A stretch of 40,445 nucleotides of DNA from Treponema sp. (GTDB lineage: Bacteria > Spirochaetota > Spirochaetia > Treponematales > Breznakiellaceae), in assembly GCA_031282065.1 (NCBI GenBank), contig JAITEL010000048.1:1-40445 (forward strand), written 5' to 3'. The position numbers and the translations under genes were made by a program. The notes beneath the pieces were generated by a model. It was not told the DNA's origin. It did not search any database and saw only the letters and a list, made by a program, of their open reading frames with translations. Positions 24,361-32,653 of the stretch are shown piece after piece (the first letter of the stretch is position 1; each line of letters begins with the position of its first letter).

Positions 24361-24690
24361 TCCTAGGGTAAGGCCAGGGGCTTGTCCTAGGTAAGCCAAG
24401 AGGCTTGTCCTAGGTAAGGCAGGAGGCTTGTCCTAGCTAGGCCAGGAGGCTTGTCCTAGCTAAGGCAAGGGGCATGGCCTAGCTAGGCCAAGGAGCTTGT
24501 CCTAGCTAGGCCAAGGGGCATGTCCTAGCTAAGCCAAGAAGCATGTCCTAGCTAAGCCAAGAAGCATATCCTAGCTAAGCCAAGGGGCATGTCCTAGTTA
24601 AGCCAAGAAGCATGTCCTAGTTAAGGCCAGGGGCATGTCCTAGCTAAGGCAAGAGGCTTGTCCCAGCTAAGGCCGGGAGGCTTGTCCTGC
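24361..24690. repeat. 23-bp palindromic minisatellite, array C (about 14 units)
   Basis: TCCTAG anchors (one GCCTAG, one TCCCAG, one TCCTGC) occur at 24361, 24385, 24408, 24431, 24454, 24477, 24500, 24523, 24546, 24569, 24592, 24615, 24638, 24661 and 24685: twelve intervals of 23 bp and one of 24 bp at each end. The units (CTTGTCCTAG, CTAAGCCAAG) are the reverse complement of array A units. It fills most of the 734-bp gap between ilvD and the next gene; no gene is seen in the gap. Confidence 0.95.
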
Positions 24691-24824
24691 CCGATGGACT
24701 TGCTTGCGTTGACCGGGGCGCCGGAGAGCTCCTGTTCACCGGCCAGAGGGTAAAGCGCGCTTTGAAAAGCAGTACTGCTGCTTGCAGGGTGCAGCCCAGG
24801 TCATTGCGTGAAGGGGCTCAGATG

Positions 24825-24830
24825 TATACA
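24825..24830 (+). promoter_or_regulatory. Possible -10 element of the SDR-like gene
   Basis: TATACA lies eight bases before the ATG at 24839, and no Shine-Dalgarno sequence is present. ATTGCG near 24803 may be a weak -35. This would give a leaderless or nearly leaderless mRNA. Confidence 0.35.
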
Positions 24831-24838
24831 CTGGTGGT

Positions 24839-25519
24839 ATGACCAGGGGTATCTTACTAGCAGGAAATGAATCATCTTTGTCCTCTGCGGTGGCAGTGGA
24901 AGCGGCTAAACGGGTTGAGTACTTTGCCGCAGCGTTTATTCCCAATCGGCTTACGGAACCCATAGGGCCTAAGACCCTTCCTGCGGCAGAATCCCTGATT
25001 CCCCTTCACTGGAATCCGGGAAGCCCGGTTTCGGCCCGGACCCTTATCTTGGCAACGGAAAACCGCCTGGAGCATATCAATGAAGCCCTCCTCATCTGTG
25101 TGCCCCCTTCGGTACGCAGGCACCCGGGAGAGCTGGTGGCCACGGAAATCGAAATCATGGTCAACGATCACATCAAGGGCTGGTTCTTCCTGGTCAAGGA
25201 ATTAACCGCCCTCTTTCGGGTGAAGAAAACCGGAACCCTGGCCCTGGTCCTCTCTGAGCTCGATCCCGGAGGGGGAAGGGAGGAAGCCCCGGACCTCCTG
25301 GGGGCTTGCGCCGTAGAGTCATTTCGGGCCTTTACCCAGGGCTTACTGTATTCTTCCCTGGAAGAGCCCTTCCGAATCCTGGGCTTTTGTGCTTCTGAAT
25401 CCAGCAATGATCCGGATTTTGCCGCCTTTATCTTTAAAGTCCTGGAAGAAGGGGGGAAGCGGAATAACGGCAAGTGGCTGAGGTTTGGTAAAGGCCGCGG
25501 CATCTTCGGCAGATACTAG
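24839..25519 (+). CDS. SDR-like protein of unknown function
   Basis: A 226-residue protein with a degenerate Rossmann, short-chain-dehydrogenase-like layout. The N-terminal ILLAGNESSLSSAVAVEAAK resembles the cofactor loop. The segment VATEIEIMVNDHIKGWFFLVKELTALFR resembles the SDR helix 5, followed by a strand TGTLALVLSE and a helix ACAVESFRAFTQGLL. The catalytic Tyr-x-x-x-Lys is not found and the loop lacks the classic glycines, so it may be non-catalytic. This assignment rests on pattern resemblance only. Its stop overlaps the purL stop (convergent genes, 4 bases). The start has no ribosome site. Confidence 0.6.
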   Translation: MTRGILLAGNESSLSSAVAVEAAKRVEYFAAAFIPNRLTEPIGPKTLPAAESLIPLHWNPGSPVSARTLILATENRLEHINEALLICVPPSVRRHPGELVATEIEIMVNDHIKGWFFLVKELTALFRVKKTGTLALVLSELDPGGGREEAPDLLGACAVESFRAFTQGLLYSSLEEPFRILGFCASESSNDPDFAAFIFKVLEEGGKRNNGKWLRFGKGRGIFGRY

Positions 25520-28500
25520 CTGAAATACCCCACGCCTGCCTCAAAAATACCCTGGTATTTGTTTCCCGGAATGTTGCGGTGCACGTATGCTCCTGCACGC
25601 TCACTATGCCCCATCTTCCCCAGGATCCTTCCGTCAGGGCTGGTGAGCCCTTCTATGGCAAAATCCGAGCCATTGGGATTATCCGGTTCAGCCGCAGTGG
25701 GCAGCCCCTCCTCATTCACATAACAGAAAGGAACCTGCCCTGCCTTGAACAGGGCCTCTCCCTGGGCCTTGTCTATGACCAGGCGGCCTTCCCCGTGGCT
25801 TACGGGGATCACCTGGATGGTCCCCGGGGCTTCCTGGGCAAGCCAAGGGGACAGGTTAGACATCACCTTGGTACGGACCATCCGGGACACATGCCGGCCG
25901 ATACGGTTGCAGGTCAGGGTCGGCATGGCGGGGTCAGCCTCACGGTAGGTACCGTAGGGCACCAGCCCCAGCTTGATGAGGGCCTGGAACCCGTTACATA
26001 TCCCCAGGATAAGGCCGTCCCGTGCCTCCAAAAGCCCGTGCAGCCCTTCCCTGATACGGGGCGCCCTGAACACATTGGCGATAAACTTCCCTGAGCCCTC
26101 CGGTTCATCTCCTGCGCTGAATCCCCCTGAGAGCGCGAGTATCCGGGCTTCTCCCAGGGCTGAGGCTAATTCCTTAATGGATGCCTGAATCTGCTGCCGG
26201 TTTTGGTTTCTGAATACCAGCAGGCGGGTGGACCCGCCGGCCCTGCGAAAGGCCCGTGCCATGTCCCATTCCCCGTTGGTTCCGGGAAACACCGGCAGGA
26301 TCACCAGGGGGCCCTGGCGGTTCAGGAGGGAAAAAGGGGGCCTGGGTTTAGGTGCGGCAGGGCTCCCCTTGTTTCGCCAATCCTGAGGCTCAAAGGCAAA
26401 GGTTTCCTCCTTCCCCGGATCTTGCTCGGCTACGGTCCTTCCCTGGGAGGTCTGGGGATAGACCCTGTTGAGGGGACCTTCATAAGCCTGTCGCAGCAGG
26501 GCCAGGGAAACACCTGCCGTGGGCGCGCCTGCGGCGGGCATAGAGGGAGCGGCGGACTGAGGGGGTACGGCATACGTCCCTTCGTTCCTGCCTCCGGCAC
26601 CTGCGGGCTCGCCTGCGGTGGGCGCGTCTGCGGTGTGCAAAGGGGGAGGGGCGGACTGGGTGAGTACGGCATACGTTCCTTCGTTTCTGCCTCCGGCACC
26701 TGCGGGCGCGCCTGCGGTGGGCGCGTCTGCGGTGTGCAAAGGGGGAGGGGCGGACTGGGTGAGTACGGCATAGGTCCCTTCGTTTCTGCCTCCGGCACCT
26801 GCGGGCACACCTGCCGTGGGCATAGGGGGAGTGGCGGACTGAGGGGGTACGGCATACGTCCCTTCGTTCCTGCCTCCGGCACCTGCGGGCACACCTGCGG
26901 TGGGCATAGGGGGAGTGGCGGACTGAGGGGGTACGGCATACGTCCCTTCGTTTCTGCTTCCGGCACCTGCGGGCGCGCCTGCGGCGGGCGTAGAGGGAGC
27001 GGCGGACTGAGGGGGTACGGCATACGTCCCTTCGTTTCTGCTTCCGGCACCTGCCGGCGCGCCTGCGGTGGGCGTAGAGGGAGCGGCGGACTGAGGGGGT
27101 ACGGCATACGTCCCTTCGTTTCTGCCTCCGGCACCTGCGGGCACACCTGCGGTGGGCAAAGAGGGAGTGGCGGACTGGGGGAGTACGGCATACGTCCCTT
27201 CGTTCCTGCTTCCGGCACCTGCGGGCGCGTCTGCGGTGTGCAAAGGGGGAGCGGCGGACTGGGGGAGTACGGCATACGTCCCTTCGTTCCTGCCTCCGGC
27301 ACCTGCCGGCGCACCTGCGGTGGGCGTAGAGGGAGTGGCGGACTGGGGGAGTACGGCATACGTCCCTTCGTTCCTGCCTCCAGCATCTGCGGGCGCGCCT
27401 GCGGTGGGCGTAGAGGGAGCGGCGGACTGAGGGGGTACGGCATACGTTCCTTCGTTTCTGCCTCCGGCACCTGCGGGCACACCTGCGGTGGGCAAAGGGG
27501 GAGGGGCGGACTGAGGGAGTACGGCATACGTCCCTTCGTTTCTGCTTCCGGCACCTGCGGGCGCGCCTGCGGTGGGCGTAGAGGGAGTGGCGGACTGAGG
27601 GGGTACGGCATACGTCCCTTCGTTCCTGCCTCCAGCATCTGCGGGCGCGCCTGCGGTGTGCACACCTGCGGTGGGCGTAGAGGGAGTGGCGGACTGGGGG
27701 GGTACGGCATACGTCCCTTCGTTCCTGCCTCCGGCACCTGCCGCCTCGCTGGCGAGGCGTATCCTGAAAAGGGGTTCTCCTATGGTCTTTGCGGCAAGCG
27801 CCCATGCCCCGGCTCCTGCAAGGCTCCGGGCCAGGGCATCCGGGGAACAGGCGCCCGCGTCGAGTTCCACCAGGACCGCGCCCTGGTAGCTGCTCTGGTC
27901 AAGCAGGGAGCAGGCCTGCGCCTCTGCTTCAAGGCCCGCCCTATTGCCAAAGGCCATGAGCGCCAGGCTCGCGGCTATGCCCCCGGGACCTACCGGGTAT
28001 GCCGCCCGGACCAGTCCCGCCCGGTGCAGGGCCATGAGGGTCTCCATATTCGCCTTAAAGCACTCCCATTCGTCCTTTTGAGGCTCCTCATACAGCAGAA
28101 CTATGGGGTTTCCCGGGGCTCCGCTGAGGGCGCCGGAACAGATAGACCCTGCCGGGGCCGTACCCGCGGCAAAGGCCACCAGGCTTGGGGGAACACATAG
28201 GGATATGCCCTGCTCCTCATCATGATAGGTTCCCGACATGGAATCCTTGCCTCCAATGGCAGGCACCTGCAAGGCTAGCTGGGCTTCCAAGGCCCCTAAG
28301 AGCGCGGCCGCGGGTTTTCCCCAGGAGGCCGGCCTTTCCGGGCGTTCAAAGTATTCCTGTAAGGAAAGCCGGCTGGTCCAGGGATTTCCCCCCAGGCAGG
28401 CGAATTTGGCGAGGGCTTCTTTGATGGCGCCCTTGGCTCCCCTATAGGGGTTTTGACCGCTCAGCTCCGGGTTGTACCCATAGCTCATAAGGCTTGCGGT

Positions 28501-30669
28501 AGCACTGCACCGGTCTGTCGTGGAGATGAGGCTTGCCATGCCGCATTCAGGGGTTCCCTGTTCTTTGCCCCCCCAGGGGAAGAGCACCGAAGCGGCCCCC
28601 ACCGAGCCGTCGAAGCCTTCTTGCAGCCCCCGCCTGCTTCCTGAGCGCAGGGAGCCGAGTTCTTGTTGCAGCCGTTCCAGTACCTGCTCCGGCGAGAAGT
28701 GCGGCGCCTGTGGCGCACTTCTGCTTGAGGCTCCCGTGGGAAGGAGGACCTGGGCAAACCGGGGAGCGCCGCCTGAGTTGAGAAAGTGCCGGGACAGGTC
28801 TACGATACATGTACCCCGCCAGTGCATACAAAGCCGCGGACCTGCTTCTCCGGGGCCCAGGGCAGCCGCATCCTGGCCGCCTGCCAGGACTTCCGCGATG
28901 ACCGTGGCCTCAAGGTTTTCCTCCCGGGCATAGCGGATGAAGCGCTCCGCAGCATCCGGGGAGAGGACCACCGCCATGCGCTCCTGGGATTCGGAAAGGG
29001 CCAGCTCCACCCCGTCAAGGCCGGTATATTTCTTGGGGATACTATCCAAATCCACCCTGAGACCCGATGCCAGTTCTCCCACCGCTACCGCAAGCCCTCC
29101 GGCGCCAAAGTCATTGCACCGTTTGATAAGGCTGCTTACCTGGGGATTACGGAAGAGGCGCTGCAGCTTCCGTTCTTCCAGGGCATTGCCTTTCTGCACT
29201 TCCGCAGCGGAACCGGCCACCGATGCCCCATGATGGGCCTTGGAAGAACCGGTGGCCCCTCCTATACCGTCCCTTCCGGTTTTACCCCCCACCAGGAGCA
29301 CCAGATCCCCCTTTTTCGGTTCCTCCCGCCTCACCCAAGCTGCGGGGACCGCCCCCATCACGGCCCCCAGTTCCATGCGTTTTGCAAGAAACCCGGGATG
29401 GTACCATTCGCTTACCTGTCCTGTGGCAAGCCCTATCTGGTTTCCATAGGAAGCAAAGCCCTGTGCGGCTTCCCTGGCCAGCTTGATCTGGGGGAGCTTC
29501 CCCGGAAGCGTCTCAGAGAGCCGGGCCCGGGGATCCCCGCCTCCACAGATACGCATGGCCTGATGTACATAGGCCCTCCCGGAGAGGGGATCCCGAATGG
29601 CTCCCCCTAAACAGGTGGCAGCTCCTCCAAAGGGTTCAATCTCCGTAGGGTGGTTATGGGTCTCATTCTTAAACAGGAGCAGCCAGGGCTCCTGCCGGCT
29701 TATACCTGCATCCCTGAATTCCACCGGTACCTTGACGGTACAGGCGTTGATTTCCTCAGATACATCCACATCCTCCAGGAGCCCTTGTTTCTTGAGCACC
29801 TTTGCCCCAATGGTGGCTATGTCCATAAGGGTCTTCGGCGGGGCTTCCCCATGGGCATACACATACCGGCGGGCAGCTTCGTAGCGCGCCAGGGCCTGTT
29901 TGAGGCCGGGATCGAGGCTGGTTTCATCCCCATTGAGGATGTGCAGCGCGGTGGTAAAGGTGCTGTGCCGGCAGTGATCAGACCAGTAGGTATCCAGCAG
30001 GCGGAGCTCGGCCAGGCTCGGCTCCCGGGAGCAGGAGGAGAAATAGGACTGGCAGCAGCGCAGATCCGCTTCGGACATGGCCAGCCCATAGCGCGCTTGC
30101 AGCGCTGCAAGGTCCCCAGTCCGGGAAAATCCGGTCAGCACCGGAATATCCTGGACCGCTGCCTGGGCTTCCTCGAAAAGGGCATAGGGAGAAGCCTCCC
30201 GAGAATCCACGGGGTTTATCAGGTACTGTTTCACCCCTTCCAGGCTGGCATCCGAGAGGGGAGCTGAGGAGTGGAACAGATAAAACCGGGCGGTCTTCAC
30301 CCGCGGTTTTACCCCGGTTACCAGTTCAATGCACTGTTCTGCTGAATCCGCCCGTTGATCGTATTGGCCCGGCAGGTACTCTATCCCAAAATACCGGTCT
30401 TTCGCTGCTGCGGGAATCAAAGGGCCGTAAAACACCCTATCGCAGGGGGCTTCAGAAAGCACCAGGGCCACTGCCTGCCTCCATTGGGCTTCGCTCAGAC
30501 CGGCCACATCGTAGCGCTGGAGGATCCGTATTCCCTGTAAGGAGGCCAGGTCAGGATAGCGGCTCCCCAGAAAACCGGTGAGATCCTGGAGGAGATCCCC
30601 GGCCTCCCGGCTAAAGCCCTCGCGTTTTTCTACATATACCCGTTGGATAGTCTCCTGTAGTGCTTTCAT
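25516..30669 (-). CDS. purL: Phosphoribosylformylglycinamidine synthase with large repeat insert
   Basis: FGAM synthase: ATP- and glutamine-dependent fourth step of de novo purine synthesis, single-chain form. The 1717 residues compare with about 1250-1300 in the family; the excess equals a 412-residue repeat insert (residues about 974-1385). Synthetase signatures are TYWSDHCRHSTFTT, FKNETHNHPTEIEPFGGAAT, CNDFGAGGLAVAVGEL, and AIGGKDSMSGTY. After the insert, GVSLALLRQAYEGPLNRVYP resumes the domain, and the glutaminase domain follows: PVFPGTNGEWDMA, nucleophile Cys in LGICNGFQALIKLG, PVSHGEGRLV and GKMGHSERAGAY. AAGGAG precedes the ATG. No frameshift is visible, so the enzyme is probably functional despite the insertion. 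Confidence 0.93.
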   Translation of the reverse strand: MKALQETIQRVYVEKREGFSREAGDLLQDLTGFLGSRYPDLASLQGIRILQRYDVAGLSEAQWRQAVALVLSEAPCDRVFYGPLIPAAAKDRYFGIEYLPGQYDQRADSAEQCIELVTGVKPRVKTARFYLFHSSAPLSDASLEGVKQYLINPVDSREASPYALFEEAQAAVQDIPVLTGFSRTGDLAALQARYGLAMSEADLRCCQSYFSSCSREPSLAELRLLDTYWSDHCRHSTFTTALHILNGDETSLDPGLKQALARYEAARRYVYAHGEAPPKTLMDIATIGAKVLKKQGLLEDVDVSEEINACTVKVPVEFRDAGISRQEPWLLLFKNETHNHPTEIEPFGGAATCLGGAIRDPLSGRAYVHQAMRICGGGDPRARLSETLPGKLPQIKLAREAAQGFASYGNQIGLATGQVSEWYHPGFLAKRMELGAVMGAVPAAWVRREEPKKGDLVLLVGGKTGRDGIGGATGSSKAHHGASVAGSAAEVQKGNALEERKLQRLFRNPQVSSLIKRCNDFGAGGLAVAVGELASGLRVDLDSIPKKYTGLDGVELALSESQERMAVVLSPDAAERFIRYAREENLEATVIAEVLAGGQDAAALGPGEAGPRLCMHWRGTCIVDLSRHFLNSGGAPRFAQVLLPTGASSRSAPQAPHFSPEQVLERLQQELGSLRSGSRRGLQEGFDGSVGAASVLFPWGGKEQGTPECGMASLISTTDRCSATASLMSYGYNPELSGQNPYRGAKGAIKEALAKFACLGGNPWTSRLSLQEYFERPERPASWGKPAAALLGALEAQLALQVPAIGGKDSMSGTYHDEEQGISLCVPPSLVAFAAGTAPAGSICSGALSGAPGNPIVLLYEEPQKDEWECFKANMETLMALHRAGLVRAAYPVGPGGIAASLALMAFGNRAGLEAEAQACSLLDQSSYQGAVLVELDAGACSPDALARSLAGAGAWALAAKTIGEPLFRIRLASEAAGAGGRNEGTYAVPPQSATPSTPTAGVHTAGAPADAGGRNEGTYAVPPQSATPSTPTAGAPAGAGSRNEGTYAVLPQSAPPPLPTAGVPAGAGGRNEGTYAVPPQSAAPSTPTAGAPADAGGRNEGTYAVLPQSATPSTPTAGAPAGAGGRNEGTYAVLPQSAAPPLHTADAPAGAGSRNEGTYAVLPQSATPSLPTAGVPAGAGGRNEGTYAVPPQSAAPSTPTAGAPAGAGSRNEGTYAVPPQSAAPSTPAAGAPAGAGSRNEGTYAVPPQSATPPMPTAGVPAGAGGRNEGTYAVPPQSATPPMPTAGVPAGAGGRNEGTYAVLTQSAPPPLHTADAPTAGAPAGAGGRNEGTYAVLTQSAPPPLHTADAPTAGEPAGAGGRNEGTYAVPPQSAAPSMPAAGAPTAGVSLALLRQAYEGPLNRVYPQTSQGRTVAEQDPGKEETFAFEPQDWRNKGSPAAPKPRPPFSLLNRQGPLVILPVFPGTNGEWDMARAFRRAGGSTRLLVFRNQNRQQIQASIKELASALGEARILALSGGFSAGDEPEGSGKFIANVFRAPRIREGLHGLLEARDGLILGICNGFQALIKLGLVPYGTYREADPAMPTLTCNRIGRHVSRMVRTKVMSNLSPWLAQEAPGTIQVIPVSHGEGRLVIDKAQGEALFKAGQVPFCYVNEEGLPTAAEPDNPNGSDFAIEGLTSPDGRILGKMGHSERAGAYVHRNIPGNKYQGIFEAGVGYFS
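26515..27750 (-). repeat. 84-bp in-frame minisatellite inside purL (14 copies)
   Basis: The encoded motif NEGTYAV occurs 14 times. The 28-residue unit is approximately GAPAGAGGR-NEGTYAV-PPQSATPSTPTA, and neighbouring copies such as 26851 and 26935 are exactly 84 bp apart. Variation is concentrated in the Pro/Ser/Thr part, with a few extra 12-bp to 15-bp insertions (THTAGAPA-, DAPTA-type). The encoded segment is Gly/Ala/Pro-rich and likely disordered. No stop occurs in any copy, and other frames on both strands are also open across the array. It lies between two strands of the C-terminal synthetase domain (FRIRLASEA ... VSLALLRQAYEG). Confidence 0.95.
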
Positions 30670-30769
30670 ACTACTCCTTCCTGCTCATCTAAGGCGCTTC
30701 CCCCATACCGGTCTTTGGAAGCGCACCATGTATCTCTGGACAGACCCGCCTTTAAGCCCGCACATCCTT

Positions 30770-30806
30770 GAGTCGCCCGTTTCAAACACCTTGAAACAGG
30801 CGGCTC
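30770..30806. promoter_or_regulatory. Long inverted repeat between purL and tRNA-Arg
   Basis: Arms of 16 bases (GAGTCGCCCGTTTCAA and TTGAAACAGGCGGCTC) around a 5-base ACACC loop pair except for one mismatch and one G-T. There is no T-tract. It lies about 100 bases upstream of the purL start and 43 bases before the tRNA promoter, so an operator or a leader hairpin is possible. Confidence 0.6.
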
Positions 30807-30848
30807 AGTCGCTCCGCTTTGACCCGCGCCGCCTAGGGGAACCCCTGC

Positions 30849-30877
30849 TTGACAAGGCGCGCGAAGAACAGTATACC
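30849..30877 (+). promoter_or_regulatory. Promoter of tRNA-Arg
   Basis: TTGACA (30849-30854), a 17-base spacer, TATACC (30872-30877), with the mature tRNA 5' end at 30886. Confidence 0.8.
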
Positions 30878-30885
30878 TAAGCCAA

Positions 30886-30958
30886 GGTCCAGTAGCTCAG
30901 GGGATAGAGCGGCCGCCTCCTAAGCGGCAGGTCGGCCGTTCGATTCGGCCCTGGATCA
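30886..30958 (+). tRNA. tRNA-Arg, anticodon CCT
   Basis: All four stems pair: acceptor GGTCCAG with CTGGATC (one G-T), D stem GCTC/GAGC, anticodon stem GCCGC/GCGGC with loop CTCCTAA, T stem GGCCG/CGGCC with loop TTCGATT. The anticodon CCT (30919-30921) reads AGG codons. Discriminator A at 30958; CCA is not encoded. A strong promoter stands directly upstream. It is transcribed toward trpS, whose stop lies six bases away on the other strand. Confidence 0.96.
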
Positions 30959-30963
30959 AAGGC

Positions 30964-31962
30964 TTAGCCTGCAATGCCTATTGCCCGGCGCAGCCGGTTT
31001 ACGGTGGCCTGGGCCAGGGGCCTGGCCTTGGCAGCGCCCTGGGCAAGTATCCTGTCCAGGGCAGCCGGATCCGCCATGATTGCTTCAAAACGGTTTCGTA
31101 AAGGGCTCAGTTCCCGTTGTACTACCCGCAGCAGTTCTTCCTTGGCATCCCCCCATCCCATACCCCCTTCACGGTACTGTTTCGCCAGGGTCTTTTGTTC
31201 TTCCTCTGAGGCAAAGAGTGTATAGAGCAGGTATATCTGGGAGGTCTGCGGGTCTTTAGGCTCCTGTACGCCTTGAGAGTTGGTTACGATCCGCATGATG
31301 CGTTTTCGCAGCTCTTTTTCCGGTGCGAACAGGGGGATGGTGTTCCCGTAACTCTTGCTCATCTTCCGTCCGTCCAGGCCGGGGACCACCGCCACGTCTG
31401 CCTGCACCGCGGCCTTGGGGACTTTGAGGATCTCCCTTTTATAGGTAAAGTTGATCCCTTGGGCAATGTCCTGGGCCATTTCCACATGCTGGACCTGATC
31501 CTTGCCCACAGGGACCACATCCGAATCAAAAAGGAGGATATCCGCGGTCATGAGCACGGGGTAGGTAAAAAGCCCCATATTGATCCCCACATCAGGATCC
31601 TCATGCTTCTCCAGGTTTTCCTGTACTGCCGCCTTGTACGCATGGGCCCGGTTCATAAGCCCCTTGCCGGTGAAGGCCATGAGTATCGTGGTAAGTTCAA
31701 AGGTTTCGGGGATGGCACTTTGGCGGTAAAAGATGACCTCCTCAGGATTGAGTCCCGCGGCAAGCCAGCCTGCGGCCACTTCCCGGATATGGGCGGACAG
31801 GACCTGAGGGTCTTTGACCGTATTGAGGGCATGGTAATCCGCGATGAAATACCGGGCATCGTAGTCCTTAGCCAAATGGAGCGCGGGTTTAATGGCCCCG
31901 AAATAGTTGCCGATGTGGAGTACCCCCGTGGGTTTAATGCCGGTAAGGGCGATGTGCTTCAT
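30964..31962 (-). CDS. trpS: Tryptophanyl-tRNA synthetase
   Basis: Class I synthetase that charges tRNA-Trp. From the start at 31962 the protein has 332 residues, the typical bacterial length. The nucleotide-binding signatures are TGVLHIGNYFGA (HIGH type) and the KMSKS motif in GRKMSKSYGN; the substrate-binding QVQHVEMAQDIA region is also present. Further in-frame starts upstream (31992, 31974) add residues that are not typical of the family. No clear ribosome site is visible; TATGGT stands seven bases upstream of the ATG and may indicate a leaderless mRNA. The gene converges on tRNA-Arg. Confidence 0.95.
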   Translation of the reverse strand: MKHIALTGIKPTGVLHIGNYFGAIKPALHLAKDYDARYFIADYHALNTVKDPQVLSAHIREVAAGWLAAGLNPEEVIFYRQSAIPETFELTTILMAFTGKGLMNRAHAYKAAVQENLEKHEDPDVGINMGLFTYPVLMTADILLFDSDVVPVGKDQVQHVEMAQDIAQGINFTYKREILKVPKAAVQADVAVVPGLDGRKMSKSYGNTIPLFAPEKELRKRIMRIVTNSQGVQEPKDPQTSQIYLLYTLFASEEEQKTLAKQYREGGMGWGDAKEELLRVVQRELSPLRNRFEAIMADPAALDRILAQGAAKARPLAQATVNRLRRAIGIAG

Positions 31963-32071
31963 ATATACCACCATACATTGCGTTGGGAACACTGTACCGG
32001 GAAAGCGCGGGACTGTAAAGGGAGGAAGGGAGCCGTACCTCTCCCCTCTATATCAGGGGCACGGGCAGGAT

Positions 32072-32077
32072 TATACT
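32072..32077 (+). promoter_or_regulatory. Possible -10 element of the AMMECR1 gene
   Basis: TATACT stands six bases upstream of the ATG at 32084, consistent with a leaderless transcript. The nearest purine-rich motif (GCAGGA, 32065-32070) is too far (13 bases) to be a good ribosome site. Confidence 0.4.
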
Positions 32078-32083
32078 CATACC

Positions 32084-32653
32084 ATGTGTACCATTACTCA
32101 GGAAGAACAGAACTTCCTCCTGGCGGCGGCCAGGGAAAGCATCGCCGCCAAACTCGGTGAAAGGGCGCCCCGCTACCCCGTGGAGCCGGCAGGTAAAGCG
32201 CGGGGGAACTCGGCCTTGACTCGGTCCTGCGGAGCCTTTGTTACCCTGCATAAAGGGAAACAGCTTCGGGGCTGTATCGGGAGGATGAGCGCCTCCGAGC
32301 CTTTGGCAAAGACCGTCTGTACCATGGCCATAGAGGCGGCCTTTGGAGACCCCCGGTTTCTCCCCCTCGGCAAGGATGAACTGCCCCAATGCCGCCTGGA
32401 AATATCCGTACTTTCTCCCCTGGAGCCCTGCCCGGATCCCCGGTCGGTTCAGGTGGGGGTCCACGGCCTCTACCTCATACACCAGGGCCGTTCCGGGGTT
32501 CTGCTTCCCCAGGTCCCCCTGGAACAGGGCTGGGATTTGGATGCCTACCTGGATTACATCTGCGTCAAGGCAGGACTGCCTCCCCAGGCATACCAGGCCC
32601 CGGGAGCCAAGCTCTATACCTTTACGGCCCAGGTTTTTGGGGAAGCTCGGTAA
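32084..32653 (+). CDS. AMMECR1 domain protein
   Basis: A 189-residue protein consisting of the AMMECR1 domain, found in bacteria, archaea and eukaryotes; its biochemical role is not established. The family core is plain: FVTLHKGKQLRGCIGRM, AIEAAFGDPRFLPLGKDEL, LEISVLSPLEP, SGVLLPQVPLEQGWDLDAYL, KAGLPPQAY and YTFTAQVFGEAR. In other organisms AMMECR1 proteins are often next to MEMO-like and radical SAM genes, but neither is seen here. An upstream in-frame extension overlaps trpS and lacks similarity. The last 32 bases overlap the convergent fumarate hydratase beta gene. Confidence 0.88.
   Translation: MCTITQEEQNFLLAAARESIAAKLGERAPRYPVEPAGKARGNSALTRSCGAFVTLHKGKQLRGCIGRMSASEPLAKTVCTMAIEAAFGDPRFLPLGKDELPQCRLEISVLSPLEPCPDPRSVQVGVHGLYLIHQGRSGVLLPQVPLEQGWDLDAYLDYICVKAGLPPQAYQAPGAKLYTFTAQVFGEAR

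Noticed and set aside
24361-24690. Possible CRISPR array at the 23-bp repeats
   Set aside because: Every unit is similar along its whole length, with no unique spacers and no cas genes nearby.
26203-28200. Long ORFs of 435-665 codons in other frames over the purL repeat
   Set aside because: The 84-bp unit is a multiple of three and lacks stops in several frames; purL has enzyme motifs on both sides of the array, while these frames have none.
30578-30880. 100-codon plus-strand ORF before tRNA-Arg
   Set aside because: It overlaps the purL start region antisense, the inverted repeat and the tRNA promoter, and has no recognisable features.
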